Shown here in pieces: positions 17,540 to 29,038 of a stretch of DNA of 64,000 bases. The stretch comes from Pseudoxanthomonas yeongjuensis. GTDB taxonomy: Bacteria; Pseudomonadota; Gammaproteobacteria; Xanthomonadales; Xanthomonadaceae. The stretch covers positions 21,765 through 85,764 of the forward strand of contig NZ_PDWT01000010.1 in NCBI RefSeq assembly GCF_010093345.1. Reading direction: 5' to 3'. The stretch's first letter is position 1; every line of letters starts with the position of its first letter. The translations under genes and the position numbers were made by a program. Under the pieces are notes generated by a model. That model was not told the DNA's origin. It worked only from the letters and a program-made list of their open reading frames with translations, and ran no database searches.

Positions 17540-18990
17540 TCTGTCCTGCTTGCCTCGAAGCCGTGGGTGGAAAGGTGTTGTGCGAAATAACCGATGTCGC
17601 CGGCGCCCATCAGCAGCAGCAGGTCGCCGTCCTGGAGCACGTCCGGCAACACGGCCGCGAGTTCGGAAACCTGGCTGACCACGACCGGCTCGTTGCGGCC
17701 GCGCGCGCGGATCGCACGCGCAAGCGAGCGCGCGTCGGCACCGGCGATCGGCGCTTCGCCAGCGGGATAGACCTCGCTCAGCACCAGCGCATCGACTTCG
17801 GAGAGCACCGCGGCGAACGCATCGAACTGGTCGCGGGTGCGGCTGTAGCGATGCGGCTGGAAGGCGACCACCAGGCGCTTGTCCGGCCAGCCGCCACGCG
17901 CGGCGGCGAACACCGCGGCGAGTTCGCGCGGATGGTGGCCGTAGTCGTCGACCAGCTGCACACGCGCGCCGGTCGGCGTGACGATCTCGCCCAGCTCGTT
18001 GAAGCGACGGCCGATGCCGGTGAACTTCTCCAGAGCGCGTGCAATGGTTTCCGGGGCCACACCCAGTTGCCAGCCGATACAGGCGGCAGCCAATGCGTTC
18101 TGCACGTTGTGCCGACCCGGTAACGCCAGGGTCACCTGCACCTGGGTGTCTTCCGGCAGGCGCAGGGTGAAACGCATGCGCCCACCCTCCTGGGTGACGT
18201 CCTCGGCACGCACGTCGGCATTCTCGGCGAAGCCATAGCTCATGACGTGGCGTGGCGTGTCGGCGGCCAGCGCGGCCACTTCCGGATCGTCGATGCACAG
18301 CACCGCCAGCCCGTAGAACGGCAGGCGTTGCAGGAATTCGGCGAAGGCCGCCTGGACCTTGGCGAAATCGTTGTCGTAATTCTCCAGATGATCCGCATCG
18401 ATATTGGTGATCACCGCCATCAGCGGATTCAGGCGCAGGAAGCTGCCATCGCTTTCGTCGGCTTCGGCCACCAGCCACTGGCCGTCGCCGAGCTTGGCGT
18501 TGGCGCCGGCGGCGAGCAGCTGTCCGCCGATGACAAAGGTCGGATCCAGCCCGCCTTCGCTGAGCACCGCCGCGGTGAGGCTGGTGGTGGTGGTCTTGCC
18601 ATGGGTACCGGCAACCGCTATCCCGCGGCGGAAGCGCATCAGTTCGGCCAGCATCGCCGCGCGCGGCACGATCGGGATGCGCTGCGAACGCGCTTCCATC
18701 AGTTCCGGGTTGTCGTGCTTGATCGCACTCGACACCACCACGCAATCGGTACCGAGCACGTTGGAGGCGTTATGCCCGCGCATGACCCGCGCGCCGAGCG
18801 AAGCCAGCCGGCGCGTGGCGACATTGTCCGCGTTGTCGGAACCGGATACTTCGTAGCCGAGCGTGCACAGCACTTCGGCGATGCCGCTCATGCCGGCGCC
18901 GCCGATACCGACGAAATGCACCCGGCGGAATTCCTGGGCCAGGTTGCCGCTGTGTTGCAGGCGACGTTCGCGCGCAGCGGCCATCATCAT
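17536..18990 (-). CDS. murC: UDP-N-acetylmuramate--L-alanine ligase
   Basis: Cytosolic Mur ligase of 484 residues adding L-Ala to UDP-MurNAc. The Rossmann-like start [19 protein letters not shown] lies near residue 22, the ATP-binding [11 protein letters not shown] near 122, the central-domain [10 protein letters not shown] region near 180, and the C-terminal [10 protein letters not shown] near 350. Three consecutive Met codons open the gene; the first (18990) overlaps the murG stop as ATGA and is chosen for that reason. Confidence 0.95.
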   Translation of the reverse strand: MMMAAARERRLQHSGNLAQEFRRVHFVGIGGAGMSGIAEVLCTLGYEVSGSDNADNVATRRLASLGARVMRGHNASNVLGTDCVVVSSAIKHDNPELMEARSQRIPIVPRAAMLAELMRFRRGIAVAGTHGKTTTTSLTAAVLSEGGLDPTFVIGGQLLAAGANAKLGDGQWLVAEADESDGSFLRLNPLMAVITNIDADHLENYDNDFAKVQAAFAEFLQRLPFYGLAVLCIDDPEVAALAADTPRHVMSYGFAENADVRAEDVTQEGGRMRFTLRLPEDTQVQVTLALPGRHNVQNALAAACIGWQLGVAPETIARALEKFTGIGRRFNELGEIVTPTGARVQLVDDYGHHPRELAAVFAAARGGWPDKRLVVAFQPHRYSRTRDQFDAFAAVLSEVDALVLSEVYPAGEAPIAGADARSLARAIRARGRNEPVVVSQVSELAAVLPDVLQDGDLLLLMGAGDIGYFAQHLSTHGFEASRTE

Positions 18991-20081
18991 GCTGCCTTCT
19001 CCAAAGCTGATTCTTCCAGGATGATGTCGGCGATGCGCTCGGCCGCATCGGGCCGGGCCAACGCGCGCGCGGCTTCGGCCATCGCCAGCCGCCGCGCGGC
19101 GTCGCCGGCAAGGTCGCGCAAGGTCGACTGCAATTGCGCGGCCAGCTGGTCGTCCTGCTTCAGCAGCACCGCGGCGCCGCGTTCGACCAGGTATTGCGCG
19201 TTCTTGGTCTGGTGGTCGTCGACCGCCGCGGCGAACGGCACCAGCACGCTGCCGACGCCGACCGCGCACAGTTCCGCCAGGGTCGAGGCACCGGCGCGGC
19301 AGACCACCAGGTCGGCCCAGCCATAGGCGCCGGCCATGTCGGAAATGAAGCTTTCGACGCTGGCCTCGACCCCCGCTTCGCGGTAGGCGCGCACCGCTTC
19401 CTCACGCAGCTTGTCGCCGCATTGGTGGCGGACTTCGAATTCGATTCCGGACAATTGCGCCAGCGCCTGCGGCAAGCCGGCGTTGAGCACGCGCGCACCC
19501 TGGCTGCCGCCCAGCACCAGCAGGCGCAGCGGCGCCTGGCGTCCGGCCAGGCGTTGCGCCGGCGGCGGCACCGCGGCGATCTCGCTGCGCACCGGATTGC
19601 CCACCGCTTCTTCGCGCGCGGCGAAGCTGCCGGGGAATCCCGTGAGGATGCGGCGCGCGAATTTCGCCAGCACGCGATTGGTGAAACCCGGCGCGCGGTT
19701 CTGTTCGTGGACCAGCAACGGACGGCCCTGCAGGCGCGCGGCCATGCCGCCCGGACCGGCGGCGAATCCACCGAAGCTGACCACCGCGCGCGGCTCGCGA
19801 TAACGCAATACGAAGCCGGCCGCACGCACCGCGCGCAACACCCGCAGCGGCGCGCCGAGCAGGGCCAGCTTGCCCTTGCCGCGCAAGCCGCCGATGGCGA
19901 TGGTGTCGAGCTGGATGCCCTGGCGCGGCACCAGTTTGGTCTCCATGGCGCCGTCCGCACCCAGCCAGGTGACCGGCACGCCGCGCGCGCGCAGCACCTT
20001 GGCCACCGCCAGCGCGGGGAAAATGTGCCCGCCGGTACCGCCCGCCAGGATCATCACCGGGGCGTCGTCGTAACCGCTCAT
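18987..20081 (-). CDS. murG: Lipid II synthase MurG (UDP-GlcNAc transferase)
   Basis: A peripheral-membrane GT-B glycosyltransferase of 364 residues that converts lipid I to lipid II. The donor-independent loop [14 protein letters not shown] is near residue 14, [11 protein letters not shown] near 103, the second G-loop [12 protein letters not shown] near 195, and the UDP-GlcNAc-binding GAGAST-like [14 protein letters not shown] near 270. It is joined to ftsW and murC by 4-base overlaps. Confidence 0.95.
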   Translation of the reverse strand: MSGYDDAPVMILAGGTGGHIFPALAVAKVLRARGVPVTWLGADGAMETKLVPRQGIQLDTIAIGGLRGKGKLALLGAPLRVLRAVRAAGFVLRYREPRAVVSFGGFAAGPGGMAARLQGRPLLVHEQNRAPGFTNRVLAKFARRILTGFPGSFAAREEAVGNPVRSEIAAVPPPAQRLAGRQAPLRLLVLGGSQGARVLNAGLPQALAQLSGIEFEVRHQCGDKLREEAVRAYREAGVEASVESFISDMAGAYGWADLVVCRAGASTLAELCAVGVGSVLVPFAAAVDDHQTKNAQYLVERGAAVLLKQDDQLAAQLQSTLRDLAGDAARRLAMAEAARALARPDAAERIADIILEESALEKAA

Positions 20082-21370
20082 GCGATCCTCTCGAAAGTGG
20101 GTTCGACCCGTGGGTTCAGGCGGCTGGTGCCGCGCTTCGGCGTTGCGGCAGGCGCCTTTTCCCTCGCCGTGGGCGGATCCGCAACGACAGGCGCTTCGGC
20201 GGATGGCGTGGCTTCTCCGCGCAGCAGCGCGACCTGGCGTTCGGCGCGATCGAGTTCGTAGGAAACCCGCAACAACAGGCCCATCGCCACGCAGGTCATC
20301 AGCACGCTGGAGCCACCGGAGGAAATCAGCGGCAGGGTCAGGCCCTTGGTCGGCAGCAGGCCCAGGTTCACGCCGATCGAGACGAAACTCTGCAGGCTGA
20401 TCCACAAGGCGATGCCGAACGCGCAATAGCCGGCGAAGTGGCGGCGCATCTCCACGCAACGCAGGCCCAGGTGGAAGGCGCGGCCGGCCAGCAGCGCATA
20501 CAGCGCGATCACGCCGCACGCGCCGATGAAGCCGAGTTCCTCGCCGATCACCGAGAAGATGAAATCGGTATGCGCCTCGGGCAGGTAGTTCAGTTTCTGC
20601 ACCGAGCCGCCCAGGCCGACGCCCATCCATTCGCCGCGGCCGATCGCCATCAGCGCGTTGCTGAGCTGGTAGCCCGAGCCTAGCTGATCCGCCCATGGAT
20701 TCATGAAGGAAGTGATGCGCCGCATCCGGTACGGCTCGAGGATGGCGATGAAGGCGAAGATCGGCAGGCCGACGACGATCGGCGCCGACATCCGCGGCAG
20801 GTTCACGCCGCCCAGTACCAGCATGCCGGCGGTGATCGCCAGCAGCAGCGTGGAAGAACCGAAATCCGGCTGCAGCAGCAGCAAGGCGACCAGCGCCACC
20901 GCCACGCCCAGCGGCTTGAGCATCGCCGGCCAGGTTGCATTGACCTCGTCGCGGAAGCGCACCAGGTAACTCGACAGCCAGACGATGTAGAGCACCTTCA
21001 CCGCCTCCACCACCTGGAACTTGGACACGCCCAGGTTGATCCAGCGGCGCGCGCCATTGACGCTGCTGCCCAGGCCGGGCACGTACACCGAAACCAGCAG
21101 CACGAAGCAGGCCAGCAGCAGGTACTGGTTGTAATGCTCGACGGTCTTGAGTTCGGTGCGCATGACCCAGTACGCCAGGCCCACGCCCACGCCCAGGAAC
21201 ACCACGTGGCGGGTGAGGAAATGGAACGGGTTGCTGTCCATGGCGATGGAACTGGAAGCGACCATGACAACGCCCAGGCCGGCGAGCGCGATGACCACGC
21301 CGAGCAGCCACGGATCGTAGCGGCCGCCGATGGCTTCGAGTCGGGTGGCCTGGCGCGGACTGTCGTTCAT
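20078..21370 (-). CDS. ftsW: Peptidoglycan glycosyltransferase FtsW
   Basis: A SEDS-family polymerase of 430 residues that works with FtsI at the septum. About ten transmembrane helices are visible. SEDS landmarks include [23 protein letters not shown] near residue 345 and the conserved Asp-containing QPDFGSS near 160. The last 60 residues (Pro/Ala/Lys rich, ending FERIA) form a cytoplasmic tail longer than in E. coli. The gene directly follows mraY (TGATG); no murD lies between them, unlike in enterobacteria. Confidence 0.95.
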   Translation of the reverse strand: MNDSPRQATRLEAIGGRYDPWLLGVVIALAGLGVVMVASSSIAMDSNPFHFLTRHVVFLGVGVGLAYWVMRTELKTVEHYNQYLLLACFVLLVSVYVPGLGSSVNGARRWINLGVSKFQVVEAVKVLYIVWLSSYLVRFRDEVNATWPAMLKPLGVAVALVALLLLQPDFGSSTLLLAITAGMLVLGGVNLPRMSAPIVVGLPIFAFIAILEPYRMRRITSFMNPWADQLGSGYQLSNALMAIGRGEWMGVGLGGSVQKLNYLPEAHTDFIFSVIGEELGFIGACGVIALYALLAGRAFHLGLRCVEMRRHFAGYCAFGIALWISLQSFVSIGVNLGLLPTKGLTLPLISSGGSSVLMTCVAMGLLLRVSYELDRAERQVALLRGEATPSAEAPVVADPPTAREKAPAATPKRGTSRLNPRVEPTFERIA

Positions 21371-22461
21371 CAGCGCACCTTCAACGTGGCCAGGCCGATG
21401 AGGACCAGGACCACCGAGATGATCCAGAAGCGCACGATCACCCGCGGTTCGGGCCAGCCCTTCAATTCGAAATGATGGTGAATGGGCGCCATCCGGAACA
21501 CGCGCTTGCCGGTGAGCTTGAACGACGCCACCTGGATCATCACCGACAGGGTTTCGACCACGAAGATCCCGCCCATGATCACCAGCACCAGTTCCTGGCG
21601 CACGATCACCGCGACCGTGCCCAGCACCGCGCCCAGCGCCAGCGCGCCGATGTCGCCCATGAACACCATGGCCGGATAGGTGTTGAACCAGAGGAAGCCG
21701 AGTCCGGCGCCGGCGATGGCCGCGCAGATGATCACCAGCTCGCCCGCGCCCGGCACCTGCGGAATCTGCAGGTAGGTGGAGAACACCGCATTGCCCGAGG
21801 CGTAGGCGAACACGCCCAGCGCGCAGGCGACCAGCACGGTCGGCATGATCGCCAGGCCGTCGAGGCCGTCGGTCAGGTTCACCGCATTGGAGAAGCCGAC
21901 GATCCACAGGTAGGCGATGGCGATGAAGCCGGCGCCGGCCAGCGGCAGCGCCACGCTCTTGATCATAGGGATGTAGAACGTGGTCGCGGCCGGCACCGAG
22001 GGATCGGCGGTCACCCACAGGAAGATGCCGGCGGCCAGGCCGAAGATCGACTGCAGCAGATACTTCCAGCGCGACTTCAGCCCGTTCGGATCGCGCTTCA
22101 CGATCTTGATCCAGTCGTCGTACCAGCCGATCGCGCCGAAGGTCAGCATCACCGCCAGCACCAGCCACACGTAGCGATTGCGCAGGTCGCCCCACAGCAG
22201 CACCGACAACAGCACCGTCACCAGGATCAGCGAACCACCCATGGTCGGCGTGCCGGCCTTGGTGAAATGGGTCTGCGGGCCGTCCTGGCGGATCGGCTGG
22301 CCGCCCTTGAACTGGGCCAGCCGGCGGATCGCCGCCGGGCCGAGCCACAGCGACAGGAACAACGAGGTCAGCGCCGCCAGGATGCCGCGGAAGGTCAGGT
22401 AGCCGAACAAGCCGAACAGGCTCTCCAGCTGCTGCAACCAGCGTGTGAGTTCAAGCAGCAT
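21370..22461 (-). CDS. mraY: Phospho-MurNAc-pentapeptide transferase MraY
   Basis: The integral membrane enzyme of 363 residues that makes lipid I on undecaprenyl phosphate. The catalytic aspartates sit in GWYDDWIK near residue 120 and [10 protein letters not shown] near 195; the histidine-rich loop [13 protein letters not shown] lies near 325. About ten transmembrane helices. The start overlaps murF by 11 bases. The stop and the ftsW ATG share one base. Confidence 0.96.
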   Translation of the reverse strand: MLLELTRWLQQLESLFGLFGYLTFRGILAALTSLFLSLWLGPAAIRRLAQFKGGQPIRQDGPQTHFTKAGTPTMGGSLILVTVLLSVLLWGDLRNRYVWLVLAVMLTFGAIGWYDDWIKIVKRDPNGLKSRWKYLLQSIFGLAAGIFLWVTADPSVPAATTFYIPMIKSVALPLAGAGFIAIAYLWIVGFSNAVNLTDGLDGLAIMPTVLVACALGVFAYASGNAVFSTYLQIPQVPGAGELVIICAAIAGAGLGFLWFNTYPAMVFMGDIGALALGAVLGTVAVIVRQELVLVIMGGIFVVETLSVMIQVASFKLTGKRVFRMAPIHHHFELKGWPEPRVIVRFWIISVVLVLIGLATLKVR

Positions 22462-23914
22462 GCGATTTGCCCTCCCCTTTGGACAAAAGTGCGTTCACCA
22501 CGCGATCCATCGCACTGCCCCTGGATCCCTTCACCAGCACACGAATATCTGTGGGAGGGGCTTCAGCCCCGACTGGAGTCGCTGTGGTGACAGTCGGGGC
22601 TGAAGCCTCTCCCACGCCCCGAAGGAAGTCCCTCTGGGAAGCAACGAGATGCAGGTCCTTGCGCAAGGCGTCGACCACTTCGGCATGCGTCTCGAAACTA
22701 CGCGCGCCTTCGCCGAACGCGCGCGCGGCGGCGGCGCTCAACGGCCCCAGCGCATACAACCTGCGGATGCCTGCGGCCTTGGCCCGACGGCCGGCGTCGG
22801 CGTGCAGCGCTTCGGCTTCGGCACCGAGCTCGCGCATGTCGCCCAGCACCAGCCAACTTTCGCTTCCGCTGGCCGCGAGCGTGTCGATGGCCGCGGCCAG
22901 CGAACCGGGATTGGCGTTGTAGCTGTCGTCGACCAGGACCACGCCGTCGCCCAGGGCATGCGCGATCTGGCGACCGGCGACCGGCCTGGCCGTGGCCAGT
23001 CCTTCGGCGATCGTCGCCAGCGTCACCTCGCAGGCGAGCGCCAGCGAGGCCGCGGCCAGCGCATTGAGTACGTTGTGCCGGCCGGGCAAGGGCAAGGCGA
23101 TCGCCACTTCGCCCTGCGGCGTGACCAGGATGAACTGCGAGCCTTCCGCGCTTGCGCGCAGGTCGCGCATGCCTACGTCGGCGCTGGACTCCAGGCCGAA
23201 ACGAAGGATGCGCTTGCCTGCGGCGCATTTGGCGAAGTACTCGGCGAAGGCATCGTCGGCATTGATCACCGCCACGCCTGCGGCGGACAGCGCCGAATAG
23301 ATCGCACCCTTGGTTTCGGCCACGCCCATCAGGTTGCCCATGCGCTCCAGGTGCGCCGGGGCGACGTTGTTCACCAGGGCCACGTCCGGAACGACGATGT
23401 CGGTCAGGTAGGCGATGTCGCCGGGCTTGCCGGCGCCCATTTCGTAGATCGCGAAATCGGCATCGTCCGGCGCATCGATCACCGCCAGCGGCAGGCCGAT
23501 CTCGTTGTTGCGGTTGCCCGGATTGAAATAGGTGTTGCCCGCCAGCTGCAGGATCGACTGGAGCAGGGTCTTGACGCTGGTCTTGCCGTTGCTGCCGGTG
23601 ATGGCCACGACTTTGCCGCCACGATCCAGCTGCAGGCTGCCGGCGATGCGGGCCAGCGCCTGTTGCGTATCGGCGACGATGACCTGCGGCACATCCACCG
23701 GCACCGCGTGGTCCACCAGCACCGCCGCGGCATGGCGCATGGCCGCGTCGTAGGCGAAGTCGTGGCCGTCGTAGCGCTCGCCGCGCAGGGCGACATACAG
23801 GCCGCCCGGCATCAGCGCACGGGTGTCGTTGCTCATCGTGTCGACCACGATGTCCTCGCCCCGCAGTTCGCCGCCGGCCCAGTGCGCGAGCAATGAAAGG
23901 GGAAGCCGCTTCAT
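22451..23914 (-). CDS. murF: UDP-MurNAc-tripeptide--D-Ala-D-Ala ligase, with REP-encoded insert
   Basis: Mur ligase adding D-Ala-D-Ala. 487 residues, longer than the usual 450 to 460. The ATP loop [16 protein letters not shown] is near residue 110, [12 protein letters not shown] near 137 and [12 protein letters not shown] near 330. The extra length is explained by a full class-2 REP palindrome (22551-22615) read in frame as residues 434-455 ([20 protein letters not shown]), just before the conserved [13 protein letters not shown] helix. The frame stays open through the repeat, so the enzyme is probably functional with a surface loop. It overlaps murE (ATGA) and mraY (11 bases). Confidence 0.94.
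   Translation of the reverse strand: MKRLPLSLLAHWAGGELRGEDIVVDTMSNDTRALMPGGLYVALRGERYDGHDFAYDAAMRHAAAVLVDHAVPVDVPQVIVADTQQALARIAGSLQLDRGGKVVAITGSNGKTSVKTLLQSILQLAGNTYFNPGNRNNEIGLPLAVIDAPDDADFAIYEMGAGKPGDIAYLTDIVVPDVALVNNVAPAHLERMGNLMGVAETKGAIYSALSAAGVAVINADDAFAEYFAKCAAGKRILRFGLESSADVGMRDLRASAEGSQFILVTPQGEVAIALPLPGRHNVLNALAAASLALACEVTLATIAEGLATARPVAGRQIAHALGDGVVLVDDSYNANPGSLAAAIDTLAASGSESWLVLGDMRELGAEAEALHADAGRRAKAAGIRRLYALGPLSAAAARAFGEGARSFETHAEVVDALRKDLHLVASQRDFLRGVGEASAPTVTTATPVGAEAPPTDIRVLVKGSRGSAMDRVVNALLSKGEGKSHAA
22551..22615. repeat. Class-2 REP palindrome inside murF
   Basis: 65-base inverted repeat: GTGGGAGGGGCTTCAGCCCC at one end and its mirror GGGGCTGAAGCCTCTCCCAC at the other. 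The same family occurs intergenically at 36830-36895. It has the GTGG head expected of RAYT-type REPs and is translated as part of MurF. Confidence 0.93.
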
Positions 23915-25380
23915 TGGCGTTCCTCCAGGCATTGGCGCGCGACCGTCGTGTCGTCGAACGGATGCCTGACGCCGTCGATCTCCTGGTAGGGCTCGTGGCC
24001 CTTGCCGGCGATCAGGACGATGTCGTCCGGACCCGCCTCGCCGATCGCGCGGGCGATGGCCCGGGCGCGGTCGCGTTGAACGACCACGGAATCCGGTCTG
24101 GCGAAACCGGCAAGGATGTCGGCGACGATGGCATCGCCGTTCTCGCCGCGCGGATTGTCGTCGGTGACGATCACCCCGTCGGCCAGGCGTTCCGCGCACG
24201 CCGCCATCTGCGGACGCTTGCCGGTGTCGCGCTCGCCGCCGCAGCCGAATACGCAGATCAGCCGCGCCGCGGCGTGATCGCGCAGGCTGGACAGCGCCTG
24301 CTCGAGCGCGTCGGGCGTGTGCGCATAGTCGATCACGACCAGCGGGCGCTCGCCATCGCCACCCAGGCGGTTCATGCGCCCGTGGATCGGCTGCAGCCTG
24401 GAAAGCGTGCGCGCGATATCGGCCGGCGCATCCCCGAACGCATGCAGCGCACCGGCCACCGCCAGCAGGTTGTCCACGTTGAAGCGGCCGAGCAGTTTCG
24501 ACCGCACGCCATGGACCTGGCCTTCGACCAGCAGGTCGAAGGCGATCCCGCTGGCGTCGAGATTGAGATTTTCCGCACGCACGGCCGCTTTTTCCTCGCC
24601 ACGCGAACTCAGGCCGATGCTCCGCACTTCCGGCGTCAATTGGCCGCAAAGCTTGCGACCGAAGGCGTCGTCCAGGTTGATCACCGCCGCCTTCAATTCC
24701 GGCCATGCGAACAGGCGTGCCTTCGCGGCGCCATAGGTGTCCATGTCGCCGTGGTAGTCGAGATGGTCGCGGGTGAGGTTGGTGAACACGGCCACGTCGA
24801 AGTGCACGTTGGCCACGCGGCCCTGGTCGAGCGCGTGCGAACTCACTTCCATCGCCACCGCCTGGGCGCCCGCATCGCGCAACTCGGCGAGCAGCGCATG
24901 CATCTGCAGCACCAGCGGGGTGGTGAAACCGGTCGCCACCACTTCGCCATACAGGCCAGCGCCGAGCGTGCCGATGCTGCCCGCGCGGATGCCGCGCAGA
25001 TGCCAGGCCTGGGCCAGCAACTGCACCGTGGAAGTCTTGCCGTTGGTGCCGGTCACGCCGACCATCGACATGCCGTGCGAAGGACGCGCGTGGAAACGGT
25101 CGGCCATCTCGCCCATCCGCGCACGCAGCCGGGGCACCGCGATCGCTTCGGCGGGAACCTGGAACTCGGCCGGCGCCGGCGGCTCGAAAAGAATGGCGGC
25201 CGCACCGGCGGCCTTGGCCTGCTCGACGAAACCCAGGCCATGCGCGCCGAAGCCCGCGATGGCGACGAACGCATCGCCCGGCTCGACCGCGCGGCTGTCC
25301 AGCACCAGTCCGCGGACCACGATGTCGCGCGACACGTCCAGGTCCGGCAGCAGGTCGGCCAATGCCATGGCGCGCTTCAT
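23911..25380 (-). CDS. murE: UDP-MurNAc-L-Ala-Glu--meso-diaminopimelate ligase
   Basis: Mur ligase of 489 residues that adds the third stem residue. The ATP loop [17 protein letters not shown] is near residue 108, [11 protein letters not shown] near 180, [13 protein letters not shown] near 340. The specificity motif is DDNPRGEN near 400; the DNPR form indicates meso-diaminopimelate rather than lysine. Both ends overlap neighbours by four bases (ftsI upstream, murF downstream). Confidence 0.96.
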   Translation of the reverse strand: MKRAMALADLLPDLDVSRDIVVRGLVLDSRAVEPGDAFVAIAGFGAHGLGFVEQAKAAGAAAILFEPPAPAEFQVPAEAIAVPRLRARMGEMADRFHARPSHGMSMVGVTGTNGKTSTVQLLAQAWHLRGIRAGSIGTLGAGLYGEVVATGFTTPLVLQMHALLAELRDAGAQAVAMEVSSHALDQGRVANVHFDVAVFTNLTRDHLDYHGDMDTYGAAKARLFAWPELKAAVINLDDAFGRKLCGQLTPEVRSIGLSSRGEEKAAVRAENLNLDASGIAFDLLVEGQVHGVRSKLLGRFNVDNLLAVAGALHAFGDAPADIARTLSRLQPIHGRMNRLGGDGERPLVVIDYAHTPDALEQALSSLRDHAAARLICVFGCGGERDTGKRPQMAACAERLADGVIVTDDNPRGENGDAIVADILAGFARPDSVVVQRDRARAIARAIGEAGPDDIVLIAGKGHEPYQEIDGVRHPFDDTTVARQCLEERQ

Positions 25381-27200
25381 TGCACGTCTACCGGCAACGG
25401 CGCAGGCAACGAGGCATGCGTCGTGGAAGCTGCGGTGACTGCCAATGGCGACGTTTTCGCCGGACGCGACTTGGCTTCGGCCTTCTCCTGCGCCGCGATC
25501 CAGGTTTCGATGTCGTCCGGCGGCACGTCCATCAGGCGCAATGCGCCTTCCATGACGTTGTGGAACACCGGCGCCGAGACGATGCCGCCGTAGATGGAGG
25601 ACTGCGGATTGTCCAGCACCACCACCATGGAAAAGCGCGGGTTGTCCACCGGCACCAGGCCGGCGAAGAACGCGCGGTAGTCGCGCGAGTATCCGCCGTT
25701 GAAGGCCTTGCGCGCGGTACCGGTCTTGCCGGCGACGTGGTAGCCCAGGATCGCCGCCTGGGTGGCGGTGCCGCCGGGCTCGGTCACGGTCTGCATCATG
25801 CGCAGCACCTGGTGCGCGATCTCCGGCGACAGCACTTCGGCCGGTTCGTTGCGCTGGCCCTTGATGAAGGTGGGCGCGATCGCCATGCCGCCATTGCCGA
25901 TCGTCGCGTAGGCGTGCGCGATCTGCAGCGGAGTCACGGAAAGACCATAGCCGTAGGACATGGTCTGCTTGGTGGTGCCGCTCCAGCGCGAAGGCGGCGC
26001 GACCCCACCGGCGGCTTCACCCGGGAAACCGCTGCCGGTCTTGCTGCCATAGCCGAACTTGCGCAGGAACTCGTAGTACTCCTGGTCGGGCACCAGGGCA
26101 GCGAGTTTCGCCGCACCCACGTTCGAACTCTTGCGGATGATGCCGGTGACGTCGAGCACCCCGTAGTTGTGCGTGTCGGTGGTGCGGTACTTGCCGTTCG
26201 GCATCCAGCCCGGCGAGGTATTGAAGATGGTGGTGGGCTTGACCACTCCCGCGGTCAATGCCGCGGCGGCGGTGATCGGCTTCATCGTCGAACCCGGCTC
26301 CATCGTGTCGACGATCGCGCGGTTGCGATGCGCATCCGGTTTGCCCAGCGATGCCGCGTTCGGATTGAAGGTGGGCAGGTTGACCATGGCCAGCACTTCG
26401 CCGGTGGCCACGTCCAGGACCACCACCGATCCGCTGCTGGCGTTATTGGAAACCAGTGCGTTACGCAGCTCGCGATAGGCCAGGAACTGGATACGACGGT
26501 CGATGCTGAGAGTGAGGTCCTTGCCGGGCTGCGCCTGCTTGACCAGGTCCACGTTCTCGACGATGCGGCCGCGATTGTCGCGGATCACCTTCTTGGCGCC
26601 CGGGCTGCCGCGCAACCATTCGTCGAACGCCAGCTCCACGCCCTCCTGGCCGCGATCGTCGATATTGGTGAAGCCCAGCACATGCGCCATGGCTTCGCCC
26701 TGCGGGTAGAAGCGGCGGAACTCGCGCTTCGAATAGACCCCGGGCACGCCATGGGCGAGGATCTTCCTGGCTTCGTCCGGATTGATCCGGCGCTTGAGGT
26801 AATAGAACTCTTTTTCCGCGCGCTGGCTGATGCGGCTGGTCAGCGTGTCCAGCGGCTCGCCCAATGCCCGGGCCAGCTCGGGCAGGCGGTCGGGCGTCTT
26901 CAGCAGTTCCTGCGGATCGCACCAGATCGATTCCACCGGCGAGGACACCGCCACCGGCTCGCCGTTGCGGTCGGTGATCATGCCGCGCGACGTCGGGATC
27001 TCGATGTTGCGGATGAAGCGCTCGTTGCCTTCGCGCTGGTAGAAATCGCTGTTGACCAGTTGCACGTACGCGGCGCGGCCGATCAGGCTGACCGAACAGA
27101 GCGCCAGCGCGCACACCACCAGCGTCACCCGTCCACGCAGGTTGAATCGCGCGCGATTGCGGCCGCGCACCGGTGCGGCGTTCTTCACCGAGCCCTTCAT
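25377..27200 (-). CDS. ftsI: Division-specific transpeptidase FtsI (PBP3)
   Basis: Class B penicillin-binding protein of 607 residues that crosslinks septal peptidoglycan. One membrane anchor near residues 25-42, pedestal domain, then the transpeptidase domain with the catalytic S304 (STMK), the SSN motif at 358-360 and KTGT at 492. The C-terminal tail is Ala/Pro/Thr rich and about 30 residues longer than the core. ATG 27200 overlaps the ftsL stop. Confidence 0.96.
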   Translation of the reverse strand: MKGSVKNAAPVRGRNRARFNLRGRVTLVVCALALCSVSLIGRAAYVQLVNSDFYQREGNERFIRNIEIPTSRGMITDRNGEPVAVSSPVESIWCDPQELLKTPDRLPELARALGEPLDTLTSRISQRAEKEFYYLKRRINPDEARKILAHGVPGVYSKREFRRFYPQGEAMAHVLGFTNIDDRGQEGVELAFDEWLRGSPGAKKVIRDNRGRIVENVDLVKQAQPGKDLTLSIDRRIQFLAYRELRNALVSNNASSGSVVVLDVATGEVLAMVNLPTFNPNAASLGKPDAHRNRAIVDTMEPGSTMKPITAAAALTAGVVKPTTIFNTSPGWMPNGKYRTTDTHNYGVLDVTGIIRKSSNVGAAKLAALVPDQEYYEFLRKFGYGSKTGSGFPGEAAGGVAPPSRWSGTTKQTMSYGYGLSVTPLQIAHAYATIGNGGMAIAPTFIKGQRNEPAEVLSPEIAHQVLRMMQTVTEPGGTATQAAILGYHVAGKTGTARKAFNGGYSRDYRAFFAGLVPVDNPRFSMVVVLDNPQSSIYGGIVSAPVFHNVMEGALRLMDVPPDDIETWIAAQEKAEAKSRPAKTSPLAVTAASTTHASLPAPLPVDVQ

Positions 27201-27460
27201 TGGCGCACCACCACGACATCGCCCGCTTCCGGGAACTTCATCCCCAGGCGCATGCGCGCGATCTGGTCGATGCGGTTGCTTTCGGCCACGGTGGCCTGTT
27301 CCAGCTGCAGGCGACCGAATTCGATATTGAGCTCGTCGCGCACCTTCTCCAGCTTGGCCAGTTCCACGAACAGCAGGCGATGGCGATGGCGCGCATAGAC
27401 CACGCCGATCGCCGAAGCCATGCTCGCCAGGATCATCACCACCAGCAGGAACCGGCTCAT
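27197..27460 (-). CDS. ftsL: Cell division protein FtsL
   Basis: A small bitopic divisome protein of 87 residues. A short N-terminus precedes one transmembrane helix ([19 protein letters not shown]), followed by a coiled coil ([26 protein letters not shown]) expected to pair with FtsB. It is coupled by ATGA overlaps to rsmH and ftsI. Position in the cluster and architecture make the call secure although the sequence is short. Confidence 0.93.
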   Translation of the reverse strand: MSRFLLVVMILASMASAIGVVYARHRHRLLFVELAKLEKVRDELNIEFGRLQLEQATVAESNRIDQIARMRLGMKFPEAGDVVVVRQ

Positions 27461-28413
27461 GCCGCGGCCCCCAGCTTCTCGGCCACCCGCAGGACCGCGC
27501 TGCGCGCGCGCGGATTGGCCGAGGTTTCCGCGGCATCCGCGCGCTGCGCGTCGCCGATGGCTTTCAGTGTCGGCACGAATACGTCCAGTTCGGGCAGGCG
27601 CCGATTGGCCGGCGGCGCCTTCGCGTGCCTGGAAATGAAGCGCTTGACGATGCGATCTTCCAGCGAATGGAAGCTGATCACCGCCAGGCGGCCACCGACC
27701 TTCAAACGCTCCAGCGCGCCGTCCAGACCGGTTTCCAGGTCGGCCAGTTCGCGATTGATATGGATGCGGATGGCCTGGAAGCTGCGCGTCGCCGGATTGA
27801 TGTCGTGCTTGCCCCGGCCGACCACGGCACCCAGCAAGTCGGCCAGGTCGGCGGTGCGGGTGAATGGCTTCTCGCCACGCCGCGCGACGATGGCCTTGGC
27901 GATGCGCCGGCTCAGGCGCTCCTCGCCATAGGTCCACAACACGTCGGCGATCTCCGCCTCGTCGGCGCGCGCAAGCCACTGCGCCGCGCTTTCGCCGTGG
28001 TCGGGATCCATGCGCATGTCCAGCGGGCCATCCTTGCCGAAGCTGAAACCGCGTTCGGCCACGTCCAGTTGCGGCGAGGACACACCCAGGTCCAGGAGGA
28101 CGCCATCCAGGCCTTCGGCGGCGGCATCCCAATGCGCAAGCGTGGCGAAACTGTCGCGCCTGATGGCGACGCGCGCATCGCCGGCGAACGTCTGTTCGGC
28201 GTGGGCGATCGCTTCGGGATCCTTGTCCATCAGCAGCAGCCGGCCTCCCGGGCCGAGTCTTTGCAGCACGCCGCGCGCATGCCCTCCACGCCCGAATGTG
28301 CCGTCCAGGTAGGTTCCGTTCTCGCGCACCCGCAGTCCTTCCATGACCTGCACAAACATCACGGGAAGGTGGCCGGACTGCGCTTCGCCGCGCACCCGGG
28401 CACCGCCCGTCAC
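27457..28413 (-). CDS. rsmH: 16S rRNA (cytosine1402-N4)-methyltransferase RsmH
   Basis: AdoMet-dependent methyltransferase (MraW) of 318 residues that methylates N4 of C1402 in 16S rRNA; RsmI, encoded at 31941, modifies the same base. Motifs: [14 protein letters not shown] at the start, [16 protein letters not shown] near residue 33, [20 protein letters not shown] near 102 and [13 protein letters not shown] near 240. GTG 28413 is chosen because it overlaps the mraZ stop (GTGA), matching every other junction in the cluster; an upstream start at 28497 would lie within mraZ. Confidence 0.93.
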   Translation of the reverse strand: MTGGARVRGEAQSGHLPVMFVQVMEGLRVRENGTYLDGTFGRGGHARGVLQRLGPGGRLLLMDKDPEAIAHAEQTFAGDARVAIRRDSFATLAHWDAAAEGLDGVLLDLGVSSPQLDVAERGFSFGKDGPLDMRMDPDHGESAAQWLARADEAEIADVLWTYGEERLSRRIAKAIVARRGEKPFTRTADLADLLGAVVGRGKHDINPATRSFQAIRIHINRELADLETGLDGALERLKVGGRLAVISFHSLEDRIVKRFISRHAKAPPANRRLPELDVFVPTLKAIGDAQRADAAETSANPRARSAVLRVAEKLGAAA

Positions 28414-28856
28414 AGCTTCAGATCGAGCATGTGCGCGCTCAGATCGTCGTCGGACAAGGTCTGACGGATCTGCGCGTGATGCGCCTGCTCGCTCCACAAT
28501 TCGAACTTGTCGCCCATGCCCAGCAGCACGGCTTTCTTCTCGATGCCCACCGCGCTGCGATGGCTGGCCGGGATGCTGATGCGGCCATTGCCATCCAGCT
28601 CAACCGGGGTCGCAGCACCGACCAGCTTCAACTGCAGGTTGCGATGCGCGCGCTGGGTGCTGGGCAGCGCATTGACCGCATCGCGGACACGCTGCCATTC
28701 CTTTTCGGGATACAGATACAGGCTGCCCTGCTCGAACGGGTTGTAGGCGATGACCAGACGATTGCCGCACTCGCGCGCGACCAACTCGCGGTAGGCGGTG
28801 GGCACCGCCAACCGGCCCTTGTCGTCAACTGTGATGGCGGTCTCACCCTGGAACAC
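28410..28856 (-). CDS. mraZ: Transcriptional regulator MraZ
   Basis: First gene of the dcw cluster; a 148-residue AbrB-fold protein that represses its own operon in E. coli. Two MraZ repeats are visible, each with a DxxGR core ([18 protein letters not shown] near residue 8 and [15 protein letters not shown] near 84). The start is GTG 28856, giving [15 protein letters not shown] as in other xanthomonads; AGGG precedes it. A longer start at 28871 is less likely. Five 10-base-spaced boxes in its leader (28897-28941) are the expected MraZ target. Confidence 0.95.
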   Translation of the reverse strand: MFQGETAITVDDKGRLAVPTAYRELVARECGNRLVIAYNPFEQGSLYLYPEKEWQRVRDAVNALPSTQRAHRNLQLKLVGAATPVELDGNGRISIPASHRSAVGIEKKAVLLGMGDKFELWSEQAHHAQIRQTLSDDDLSAHMLDLKL

Positions 28857-28896
28857 GAACCCTGCACCCACGAAATCCGCTGGAAGGCGGCAATTG

Positions 28897-28941
28897 AACC
28901 ACGAAAAACCACTAGAAACCTGGTTTTCCCTCTGCTGCCCA
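28897..28941 (-). promoter_or_regulatory. MraZ-box array in the mraZ leader
   Basis: On the minus strand, boxes TGGGC, AGGGA, AGGTT, TGGTT and TGGTT recur at exactly 10-base spacing (plus-strand positions 28937, 28927, 28917, 28907 and 28897). MraZ is known to bind short TGGGN direct repeats with 5-base spacers upstream of its own gene. The first three best fit the consensus. They overlap the start of transcription expected from the promoter at 28941-28968. Confidence 0.7.
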
Positions 28942-28968
28942 CCTTAGCACCGCCCGAAAGGTTGTCAA
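28941..28968 (-). promoter_or_regulatory. Promoter of the dcw cluster (Pmra)
   Basis: A sigma-70 type promoter on the minus strand: -35 TTGACA (28963-28968), a 16-base spacer, and -10 TAAGGT (28941-28946). It lies about 85 bases before the mraZ start codon and directly abuts the MraZ boxes. Confidence 0.75.
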
Positions 28969-29038
28969 CAGGGAATGGATGAATAAATCGTCTTTTACTT
29001 CAATGGGTTGCAGCTAACTTCACAAACTTGTTCAAAGG

